In this document: positions 6,444-13,122 of the stretch, piece by piece
How the letters are laid out: the number at the start of each line of letters is the position of its first letter
How positions within the stretch are numbered: the first letter of the stretch is position 1
The notes under the pieces: generated by a model
Databases searched by the model: none
Told to the model about the DNA's origin: nothing
What the model saw: the letters and a program-made list of their open reading frames with translations, nothing else
Assembly (NCBI GenBank): GCA_030605675.1
Contig: JAUWHV010000170.1
Location: 1-16,465, forward strand
Length of the DNA: 16,465 nt
DNA from: Deltaproteobacteria bacterium
GTDB taxonomy: Bacteria; Desulfobacterota; Dissulfuribacteria; Dissulfuribacterales; UBA3076
Reading direction: 5' to 3'
Position numbers and translations under genes: made by a program

Positions 6444-7355
6444 CAATCTGTTAAACACACTCTTAAGCCGCCCACTTAAAAACCGAATGGGATGAAATGT
6501 CACGGGCTTAAGTATTGAGGGTAGCGTGAATCCAGCCGCATCAAATTCCTCTGGTTGCGCCAGAGGATAACTCAATTCATGGATATGGGCTCCGGGGAGT
6601 CCCCGTTTTTGCGATTCCAGCCACAGGGGTACATGGTGTGGCTGAAGTCCCAGAATAGTGTATAAGGCCGTGTCCAGGGCCACAGGGTTTGACGATGCTC
6701 CGAGCAGGGACAGGTCGAACGGATCTCCATCAATGGGGCCGGTCCGCTGCATGGTCATCACTGCATCAACCAGGCTTACAGTTTTCGGCAGGGCTTGCAT
6801 AAGTTCAATGAGTAAACTCTCAAAGAGATTAGACATATCACCGTATTGACAGTGTGCCAGAGCCTTGCGAAAACCTACCACGCATCCGAAAAAATTTTTT
6901 ACTGCCGCTGTGACTCGTAGCTGAGAGTGGGCCTTGAGCTTGGCCACATTAATGATCAAATCCTTCTCCAGGGCCTTTTGAGAAATGCCTATGGATATCC
7001 CGGATGCAAGACGAATTTTCGTGGGTTGGCTCAACTTAATGATTTCAATCGGCAAACCATTGAGCGCTTCTGCAAGGCCGTTTGCATTTGCTACCTTTTT
7101 GGCAGTACCGAAGGCTGGAGAATCGCCCACGCTGACCCTGGCCCCATAGTCCAGCAAATATTCACAGACAGCCTGGACCACAAGTGGGTGGGTAGTGGCC
7201 AGGGCTTTTTTCGGTGTGAGCAGATTGGGCTTGACCAGTATTCGAGCGCCTCTGGGGGGACGGCACCTGATAGTTTCTAAGAGCATCCCCACTGGCTTTC
7301 GGACAGACTCCGGCTCGTATTTGCTGACCCGGCAGAGAGCTACTGGAATTGCCAT
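6441..7355 (-). CDS. DUF362 domain protein lacking the C-terminal ferredoxin module
   Basis: A 304-aa soluble protein with the DUF362 core: ARILVKPNLLTP near residues 38-49, GDSPAFGTAKK, and the diagnostic NVAKLKAHSQLRVTAAVKN-FFGCVVGFRKALAH segment. Many DUF362 proteins carry a 2x[4Fe-4S] ferredoxin domain after this core. Here no CxxCxxCxxxC motif exists, and the protein ends at SGRLKSVFNRL. The biochemical role of the family is not settled, so none is assigned. The ATG at 7353-7355 has a weak AGGGA about 11 nt upstream. The stop TAA is joined directly to CCGTTCACGG of the downstream repeat element, raising the question whether the natural C-terminus was replaced. The gene stands alone, convergent with the TrmO-like gene and divergent from the kinase. 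Confidence 0.75.
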   Translation of the reverse strand: MAIPVALCRVSKYEPESVRKPVGMLLETIRCRPPRGARILVKPNLLTPKKALATTHPLVVQAVCEYLLDYGARVSVGDSPAFGTAKKVANANGLAEALNGLPIEIIKLSQPTKIRLASGISIGISQKALEKDLIINVAKLKAHSQLRVTAAVKNFFGCVVGFRKALAHCQYGDMSNLFESLLIELMQALPKTVSLVDAVMTMQRTGPIDGDPFDLSLLGASSNPVALDTALYTILGLQPHHVPLWLESQKRGLPGAHIHELSYPLAQPEEFDAAGFTLPSILKPVTFHPIRFLSGRLKSVFNRL

Positions 7356-7375
7356 GGATTAGTTATTCCCTGTAA

Positions 7376-7461
7376 AGGTTCAAAGGTTCAAAGGTTCAGG
7401 GTTCAAAGGTTCATTTGGTTTTGACCTTACAACTTTGAAGATGTTCCGCCGTGAACGGCTA
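7376..7461. repeat. Octamer array plus CCGTTCACGG palindrome upstream of DUF362
   Basis: About five units of the form aggttcaa, aggttcaa, aggttcag, ggttcaa, aggttcat occupy 7376-7412. At 7448-7459 lies gccgt-ga-acggc, a 5-bp-arm palindrome. Read on the minus strand, 7461 down to 7448 is TAGCCGTTCACGGC, identical over 14 nt to 6220-6233 at the end of the TrmO-like gene. The array lies between this palindrome and the DUF362 start, so it is in the 5' leader of DUF362. Confidence 0.65.
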
Positions 7462-7554
7462 CCATAGTCCTTTATAATCCATGCCTGAACTTTCCAGAAA
7501 TTTTTTTTGTAATCGTTGCAAAGAATCAATATTACCCTGATTTATGCCGAAACA
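7459..7554 (-). pseudogene. Possible 3'-end remnant of an unidentified gene
   Basis: One minus-strand frame is open for 31 codons between a TGA and the TAG at 7459-7461. It reads CFGINQGNIDSLQRLQKKFL then ESSGMDYKGLW. The composition (amphipathic, charged, no low complexity) looks like a genuine C-terminus. The stop codon is joined to the same CCGTTCACGG motif that ends two real genes nearby. No family is recognised and no start codon is visible. It may be the stump of a gene broken by the element at 7591-7627. Confidence 0.3.
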
Positions 7555-7590
7555 TCATTTAAGGACATGAATAGCCTGTATGAAATCTGG

Positions 7591-7627
7591 GTTGAGCGGT
7601 TCAACGTTCACGGTTCCCGGTTGAAGA
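7591..7627. repeat. Short array of GGTTCAA-like units
   Basis: The hairpin gttga-gcggt-tcaac (7591-7605) runs into units cggttcaa, cgttca, cggttcc, cggttga up to 7627. It includes cgttcacgg, part of the same core motif as the stop-linked palindromes. It faces the 7376-7461 array in the same orientation of the GGTTCA core, not inverted. Confidence 0.5.
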
Positions 7628-7653
7628 TCCCTAACTGGCTGTTAGCAAAATAA

Positions 7654-7700
7654 TGACGCGTCAATAGGGATAAATGTTATGTTTCACCCAGTGGGTGAAA
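7654..7700. promoter_or_regulatory. Two palindromes in the kinase promoter region
   Basis: tgacgcgtca (7654-7663) is a perfect 10-bp palindrome. tttcaccca-g-tgggtgaaa (7682-7700) is a perfect 9-bp-arm palindrome with a one-base centre, the shape of a dimeric repressor operator. They lie 36-82 nt upstream of the kinase GTG. A loose -10 (TATGTT, 7678-7683) would overlap the second palindrome, but its -35 is poor. Alternatively the second palindrome is an RNA hairpin or part of a repeat family. Confidence 0.45.
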
Positions 7701-7735
7701 GAGGTTAATCACTCAACTTAGATAGGATTAAAACA

Positions 7736-10552
7736 GTGACTGACCACAACGATGTGATACAAGAATACGCTTTAGCTTCTTGGTCTGTACTTGAACAGTA
7801 CAGGATAGAAGAAATCCTGAGATATGATCACTTCAGTATTACTTACAGGGCCTCTAATATTAAATTGGACCAACTTGTGGTCATTAAAGAGTTCCTGCCC
7901 CGGGACTTAGTGATCAGAAAATCAGATGATGAGATAATTGCCAAATTTTCTTCCGATGAGGATGTCTTTCAAAAGGGACTCAAATACTTCATGGAAGAAG
8001 CAGAAGCTCTCTCCAAGTTCAGTCATCCACATATTGTGCGGATATTAAGGTATTTTAGGGCCAATGGGACCGCATACATGGTCATGTCACATGAGAACGG
8101 TGTAACTCTCCGAAAGCAACTTGACCGGATGGGGCCGGACGACACTATGCCGGAAGACCGGATCAAGCTCTGGTTAAGTGATATTCTTGACGGCCTGGAT
8201 GCCATACATGAAAAAGGAATTTATCATAGGGATATCAGGCCGGATACAATTTTTTTTAAAAAAGACGGCTCGGCCATGCTCATCGACTTCGGGGCCGTAT
8301 GTTATGCCCTCAACAACGAATCCAGAAACGAAAATACGCTTTTACCTTCCGGTTATTCATCCGATGATTTGTATGCTGATGAAGAGGAAGGCGGGTTATG
8401 GACCGATATTTATCAACTCGGTGCTGTAGTTTATGAATGTGTGACAGGACAGGAACCCCCAGACGTCCAGGTCCGGGTTCAATCATCAGCAAATGACGAG
8501 CCGGATCCAATTCTGGAGCCATTAAAGCAAGCCGGCGATCGGGGTTACAGTGAGAATTTTCTAGATACCATAGTACTGGCCATGTCTTCAAATGTGACTG
8601 ATCGACGGTCAGCGATAGAGGCATTAGAGGAGTTAAGGCTAACAAGTGATAAACTCGTGCCGGGAGAAGAGAAAAAAGAAGATGTTTTAGATGAGGCGGT
8701 CAGTGTATCCGAACCTGAGGAGATTTCTGTCGAGGAAGTTTCTTTGGATATTGAAGATACGACTGAACCTCAGGAGGTCAGAGAAAAAGAGGTTGGCGAC
8801 GAGGCTGATATCTCCGAGTTTTTTCAGGCTGAAAGCGAAGAAGAAATCCACGCAGAAGCAGAAGAAGAAGTCAGCGTACCCGAACCTGAGAAGATTTCTG
8901 TCAAGGAAATCCATTTGGAAATGGAGGATATGGATGAAGACGAGGAGACTATAGAAGAGGATGTTGGCGACGAGGCTGATACCTCCGAGTTTTTTCAGGC
9001 TGAACGCCAAGAGAAAACTCATGCAGAAGCAGATGAAGAGATCAGTGTATCTGAACCTGAAGAGACTCCTGTTAAGAAGATTCCTGTCCGGGAGGCTGCT
9101 GGTGGGGCTATGGTTGAAGCCCCGGAGGCAAAAAAAGAGGAGGTTGGAGATAAACCTTATGTCCCTGAGCATGTTCAGATTGACGACAAGGAACAACTAC
9201 GAGGAAAAGATAAAAAAGGAGGTCTGCTCAAGATTGGGTTGATAGCCATCCTTGTAATGGGTCTTTTGGCCGCGGGGCTTGTTGTTTTCATGAGACCTGG
9301 CCTGAAAGTTGTAAGCGAGCCAAGTGCATCGGCTGTTTTTCTAGATGAAAATCACATAGGAGAGACCCCTCTGAGTATTAGGATGTGGATGGGTGGAAAG
9401 CATATAATTAAGGTTACAAAAAAAGGCCATAATGATTTCAAACAAAGCATCGAAATGCAATTTGGAAAGACTAAGGAAATCAATGCAGAGCTTGTTCCCA
9501 AACTTCTTGGGGGGTTGACGGTTAAAAGTGATCCTGAAGGTGCAGATGTATATTTGGATGGACAGTTGAAAGGCGTGACTCCGCTTCGTCTGGATAATGT
9601 AAAAAAAGGAACTATTAACTTAGAAATAAAAAAGGACCATTATAGTACTGTTAAACGTAATTTAGTCGTAAAACCCTCATTTGGTGAGACAACAGTTGAT
9701 GTTCATCTGGAAAGTCTATGTGGTAGTCTTGTGGTGAAAAGTATACCTAATGGAGCAACGGTATTTGTTGATGGAAAAGAAAAAGGCGTCACACCGTTAA
9801 ATTTAGAAAATGTTGAGGAGGGATTGCACATAGTAAAAGTTAATAAAAATTGTTTTTCTGTTGTGGAGAAAAAGGTCGACATAACTGCATCAAAGAAGAC
9901 AGATATTGATGTCCATCTGGAAAGTCTATGTGGCAGTCTTGTGGTGAAGAGTATACCTGATGGAGCAACGGTATTTGTTGATGGAAAAGAAAAGGGCGTC
10001 ACGCCCTTACGTCTTGATAATGTAAGGAAGGGCAATCTAAGTGTTGAATTAATTAAAAAAGGATTTGAGACAGAAAGCAAAATAATTACAGTTAAACCGT
10101 CAGAGGAAAGAAAGTTCTTTGTAAAGCTTAGACAACCAGTATTCTCTTCTGATGGCAGATTTGTAGATCATAGAAATGGTACTGTCACAGATACAAAAAC
10201 CGGTCTCATGTGGACCAGAGAGGATAGTTACGTTCACCTTGGCAGATATTTGAATTGGGAACAATCGAGGTCATACGTTAGCAAGTTAAGCATGGGCGGA
10301 TATGGTGACTGGAGACTTCCTGCAGTTGCAGAACTAAAGGAAATATATGAAATAAAAAAATCAAATACAGACAAGGATGGCGACATCATACATATTGATC
10401 CTATTTTCTCTAGTGGTGGAACTTTCTGGAACTGGTCATCAGAAGAGCAGGGTAAATGCTGTGCCAAAGTCTTTCTTTTTATCGATGGCAGCGTAATCAA
10501 GAACGACCGGATGTTTTCCTATGAGAGGGGGGTACGCGCTGTTCGTCCCTGA
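7736..10552 (+). CDS. Membrane-anchored Ser/Thr protein kinase with PEGA repeats and a DUF1566 (Lcl-type) C-terminus
   Basis: A 938-aa protein starting at GTG 7736, with AGGA about 10 nt upstream. The kinase domain (about 20-300) has the ATP-site Lys51 (VVIKEFLP), HRD at 164-166, DFG at 184-186 and a WTDIYQLGAVVYE helix. The glycine-rich loop reads LRYDHFSITY with all three glycines lost, and the catalytic-loop Asn is Thr171 (HRDIRPDT). Residues 323-491 are three acidic repeats of about 57 aa. A membrane helix spans 498-518. Four PEGA repeats follow (about 523-590, 593-660, 663-730, 733-800), then a DUF1566 domain (806-938) with GLMWTRED, DWRLPAVAELKEI and a final RGVRAVRP. The kinase faces the cytoplasm and the PEGA/DUF1566 part the periplasm, so it could sense cell-envelope signals. 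Activity is uncertain because of the altered motifs. The gene is monocistronic and converges with the response regulator. Confidence 0.88.
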   Translation: MTDHNDVIQEYALASWSVLEQYRIEEILRYDHFSITYRASNIKLDQLVVIKEFLPRDLVIRKSDDEIIAKFSSDEDVFQKGLKYFMEEAEALSKFSHPHIVRILRYFRANGTAYMVMSHENGVTLRKQLDRMGPDDTMPEDRIKLWLSDILDGLDAIHEKGIYHRDIRPDTIFFKKDGSAMLIDFGAVCYALNNESRNENTLLPSGYSSDDLYADEEEGGLWTDIYQLGAVVYECVTGQEPPDVQVRVQSSANDEPDPILEPLKQAGDRGYSENFLDTIVLAMSSNVTDRRSAIEALEELRLTSDKLVPGEEKKEDVLDEAVSVSEPEEISVEEVSLDIEDTTEPQEVREKEVGDEADISEFFQAESEEEIHAEAEEEVSVPEPEKISVKEIHLEMEDMDEDEETIEEDVGDEADTSEFFQAERQEKTHAEADEEISVSEPEETPVKKIPVREAAGGAMVEAPEAKKEEVGDKPYVPEHVQIDDKEQLRGKDKKGGLLKIGLIAILVMGLLAAGLVVFMRPGLKVVSEPSASAVFLDENHIGETPLSIRMWMGGKHIIKVTKKGHNDFKQSIEMQFGKTKEINAELVPKLLGGLTVKSDPEGADVYLDGQLKGVTPLRLDNVKKGTINLEIKKDHYSTVKRNLVVKPSFGETTVDVHLESLCGSLVVKSIPNGATVFVDGKEKGVTPLNLENVEEGLHIVKVNKNCFSVVEKKVDITASKKTDIDVHLESLCGSLVVKSIPDGATVFVDGKEKGVTPLRLDNVRKGNLSVELIKKGFETESKIITVKPSEERKFFVKLRQPVFSSDGRFVDHRNGTVTDTKTGLMWTREDSYVHLGRYLNWEQSRSYVSKLSMGGYGDWRLPAVAELKEIYEIKKSNTDKDGDIIHIDPIFSSGGTFWNWSSEEQGKCCAKVFLFIDGSVIKNDRMFSYERGVRAVRP
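8701..9190 (+). repeat. Tandem repeats coding the acidic juxtamembrane linker of the kinase
   Basis: Three diverged copies of about 170 nt encode segments beginning SVSEPEEISVEE, SVPEPEKISVKE and SVSEPEETPVKK. Copies one and two also share GDEAD-SEFFQAE and HAEA. The third is shorter and more diverged towards its end. The linker is highly acidic and probably disordered or coiled-coil. Confidence 0.7.
9698..10009 (+). repeat. Near-identical 102-bp direct repeats within the PEGA coding region
   Basis: 9698-9799 and 9908-10009 differ at only about 7 of 102 positions and are offset by exactly 210 nt (70 codons). They encode the start of PEGA repeats three and four (VHLESLCGSLVVKSIP and following). 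The flanking parts of the same PEGA units are much more diverged. This suggests recent duplication or gene conversion and makes this spot prone to unit gain or loss. Confidence 0.8.
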
Positions 10553-10601
10553 GTTTCAAGATTTACCGCAACCCACCGAACTGTAAGCGTTTACAAATAT
10601 T

Positions 10602-11849
10602 CTAAATTCTGAAATCATCCGCTAATAATTTAATAACAGATGCCATTTTCAGTTTGGCTAATCCGATACCGGCCTCAGAGGACAGCACTAAGACCAGGTG
10701 TATGTGAGCTTTGCCGGGATGGACCTTGAATGGATCCTCGCCTTCATTTAAGCACCGCACAAGTATATGAATACGATCCGTCTCTATATGGATCATTTCA
10801 CAGCTACCGGCCCCCATGTCCTGAGATGCCTTTTGGGCATTAACCAGTATATTGTTGGCCAATATAGCGATTTCCATTAAATTCAATTCTCCGGCCGGCA
10901 ACATGACAAGTGGTTCACCGGTTGGCGTAAGAATCCCCACACCTGCAAAATCTATAATTGATTTAAACGGCTCCAACTTTTCCTGTGCTGTCATAATGCC
11001 TGAGTCTCTTAATTTATCCTCTATTTCAGGTTGTGATACTAAATGTTCTTCGTGTTTTGCTTCTATGTAATCCGGTTTTGCTTCATCTTCCTTTTTGTCT
11101 ACCAGGAAATCGATCTCTTCGATCTCATCAATCCCCTTTTCTTCAATATCCTTTATCTCATGTTCTTCAAGTTGCTTTGAGGCTTCATCTTTAATTTTAC
11201 AAGACTCCATCAAGACAAAAGAGAGCGGCGAGGTGATGGTCTTAGTCTTGTTTTTGCATAAATAATTAATTTCTATCTCTGTTTCATCCCAACCAATGAT
11301 TTCGTAGGCTGCCTGCTCACCTTCCGATGTTTCGGTCTTGGCATTGATTAGCTCTCCTTCCAGAAAATACAGCCTGCCGATACATTCATTGGATGTTACC
11401 GTAAGAGTACAGGTTTTCCCTTCCATTTCCAGAAACTGCAGGAACGTGCCCAGAGTGATGCCTTTGATATGGCCTTGAGAGTCGTCCCTCGCAACGTATT
11501 GGCGGATGTTGTCTGCCAGCACATCGAAGTCCAGTGGTTTTTCCAGGTATTGAGTGGCACCCATAGTAAGAAGTTTTGCTTCCATGTCCGGGGTGCCGAA
11601 TGCTGTCATCACGATTGTTGGTATGTCAGGAAAATGTCTGGTCAAATATGCCAAGAGCTGAAATCCGTCCATTTCAGGCATTTTCAGGTCTGTAACAACC
11701 AGGTCGATTTTGGTGGAATTCAAGATTTTGAGAGCTTCCTTTCCATTGAAAGCTATCAATACATTGAATTCATCAGAATATGACTTGAGACCGTCTGAAA
11801 GACTGAGCAGGAAAACTTTTTCGTCGTCTACTATCAAGACATTTTTCAT
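10602..11849 (-). CDS. Response regulator: REC - PATAN (DUF4388) - acidic linker - roadblock/LC7-like domain
   Basis: A 415-aa cytoplasmic signalling protein without a DNA-binding domain. REC (1-120) has the acidic pair D8-D9, phospho-acceptor D54 (VVTDLKMPEMDG), T82 and K104 (EKP). Residues about 125-220 match DUF4388/PATAN (GTFLQFLEMEGKTCTLTV, GRLYFLEGELINAK). Residues about 221-285 are a charged Glu/Lys-rich linker. Residues about 290-415 look like a roadblock/LC7 fold (FAGVGILTPTGEPLVMLPAG and a long helix), a family linked to small GTPases such as MglA; that part is the least certain. GAGGAAA lies about 9 nt before the ATG. The histidine kinase gene lies just upstream on the same strand and is the likely phosphodonor. 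Output is probably protein-protein interaction. A repeat element lies in its leader. Confidence 0.85.
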   Translation of the reverse strand: MKNVLIVDDEKVFLLSLSDGLKSYSDEFNVLIAFNGKEALKILNSTKIDLVVTDLKMPEMDGFQLLAYLTRHFPDIPTIVMTAFGTPDMEAKLLTMGATQYLEKPLDFDVLADNIRQYVARDDSQGHIKGITLGTFLQFLEMEGKTCTLTVTSNECIGRLYFLEGELINAKTETSEGEQAAYEIIGWDETEIEINYLCKNKTKTITSPLSFVLMESCKIKDEASKQLEEHEIKDIEEKGIDEIEEIDFLVDKKEDEAKPDYIEAKHEEHLVSQPEIEDKLRDSGIMTAQEKLEPFKSIIDFAGVGILTPTGEPLVMLPAGELNLMEIAILANNILVNAQKASQDMGAGSCEMIHIETDRIHILVRCLNEGEDPFKVHPGKAHIHLVLVLSSEAGIGLAKLKMASVIKLLADDFRI

Positions 11850-11873
11850 GCCGGGGTTTCCTCTAAACCTGAA

Positions 11874-11984
11874 TTGAGCGATTAGCTGTTAGCCATTAGC
11901 GTTTAGCTTTGAAAAATCAAGATATTATCAGAACATCCTGTAATCATTAAGCTAATAGCTAACCGCTAAAGGCTAATCGCTCAA
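11874..11984. repeat. 111-bp element with 13-bp perfect terminal inverted repeats and NNTTAGC heptamers
   Basis: The ends are ttgagcgattagc (11874-11886) and gctaatcgctcaa (11972-11984), a perfect 13-bp inverted repeat. Inward, the left side reads gattagc, tgttagc, cattagc, gtttagc. The right side on the minus strand reads gattagc, ctttagc, ggttagc, tattagc. The last five bases of each unit are constant and the first two vary. The right end begins one base after the histidine kinase TAA stop (11986-11988). The 42-nt centre has no ORF. In the transcript it would form a long imperfect hairpin between the kinase and regulator genes. Confidence 0.8.
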
Positions 11985-11985
11985 A

Positions 11986-13059
11986 TTAGCTACTATTATC
12001 ATGACCTTCCGGAATAGATATTGTTACGGTAGTACCTTTGTTTTTTACACTGCTGATCGCTATATTGCCGTTCATTTGAGCTAACATTTTTTTTGTGAGA
12101 GTTAGTCCAAGGCCTGTACCTTGCGGCTTAGTAGTATAAAAAGGCCTGAAAAGATTTCTTTGTTGTTCCCAAGTCATACCACGTCCGTTGTCCATAATGT
12201 TGATCCATATCAGGCTTTCCTTTCTTTTTATAGTTATGACAATTTCCGGTCTTTCAGAATCGTTAAGGGCATCATAAGCATTAATCATGATATTCAACAT
12301 TACCTGCTGAAGTGTCCTGGGATCAACACGAGCATATTTAACATCCGGAGAGAATATGGTTTTGATATTAATATTCCTTTTCTCAAAGTCGTTTTTTACT
12401 AAAGGAAGAAATTTTTCCATAAAGGATGGCAGTTTTACATTACAGATATGCAACCTTTCAAACATATTGAAACTTTTTAAGGACTTAAGAAGGTATTCCA
12501 TTCGGGATATCTCGTTCAGGGCACGGTCCAGAAATTCCAATATATCTTTTGAAGAATACCGGTTAAGATTTTTTTGCAGAACACTCAAGGCCATTTTCAG
12601 GGAATTGAGAGGATTGCCGATTTCGTGTCTTATTCCGAAAAAAATATATCCTATATTATTCATCATATTTGCAGCTTCAGCGATTGATTCAAGTCTTGCT
12701 TTCTCTGTAATGTCACTTATGAATATCCAGAGATATCTATTGGACACAGTATAAACCGAATAACCTAAGAGCCTGCCTCCATACCTCAGTGTCTTTTGAG
12801 ACGTGATATCCTCTATGTGAATTTTTTCTATCTTTTCGGGAAGAAGAATGGCACTGAGTGCTTTGTAATCTTTAGGAGCAATAGTTTCGAACATATTAGT
12901 GGCGGTTTTGTTCTGAAAAACAACGGTTTTTTCTTTGGAGTCAAATGCAATCAGGCCTAGATTGATATTTTCCAGTATATTGGCATAGATACAAATTCCA
13001 TGGCATAGTTCTTTGCTGAAAGGGCAATGCCTGTTACTATTATTCAGAGGCGTGTTCAT
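11986..13059 (-). CDS. Soluble PAS-type sensor histidine kinase
   Basis: A 357-aa kinase with no membrane helix. The N-terminus has C12, C19 and C23 (HCPFSKELCHGIC), then a PAS-like sensor region (about 25-118, ending IFISDITEKARLE). The HisKA helix has GIRHEIGNPLNSLKMAL with phospho-acceptor H145. The ATPase domain has the N box LNIMINAYDAL (about 255-265), G1 DNGRGM (290-295), F box LFRPFYTTK and G2 GTGLGL (314-319). All catalytic motifs are intact. The cysteines could bind a metal or sense redox state, but nothing proves this. The ATG lacks a clear Shine-Dalgarno; a GGAG lies about 28 nt away. The gene follows the SNF2 helicase by 63 nt and precedes the response regulator on the same strand, forming a two-component pair with it. 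Confidence 0.92.
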   Translation of the reverse strand: MNTPLNNSNRHCPFSKELCHGICIYANILENINLGLIAFDSKEKTVVFQNKTATNMFETIAPKDYKALSAILLPEKIEKIHIEDITSQKTLRYGGRLLGYSVYTVSNRYLWIFISDITEKARLESIAEAANMMNNIGYIFFGIRHEIGNPLNSLKMALSVLQKNLNRYSSKDILEFLDRALNEISRMEYLLKSLKSFNMFERLHICNVKLPSFMEKFLPLVKNDFEKRNINIKTIFSPDVKYARVDPRTLQQVMLNIMINAYDALNDSERPEIVITIKRKESLIWINIMDNGRGMTWEQQRNLFRPFYTTKPQGTGLGLTLTKKMLAQMNGNIAISSVKNKGTTVTISIPEGHDNSS

Positions 13060-13122
13060 TGCTATTTGGCCGGAGTTGATAGGCTGTCTCCTTTTTCAAT
13101 TCTGAACCGCCTGCCGGTGTGA

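Noticed and set aside
8687..9196. 169-codon minus-strand frame opposite the kinase linker
   Set aside because: Phe/Leu-rich translation is the antisense reading of Glu/Lys-rich repeats.
7736..10552. Diversity-generating retroelement target at the DUF1566 end
   Set aside because: No reverse transcriptase, template repeat or adenine-rich variable repeat is visible in the window; only a truncated Avd-like stump is present.
10553..10601. Bidirectional terminator between kinase and response regulator
   Set aside because: tgtaagcgtttaca is a weak 5-7-bp stem without U-runs.
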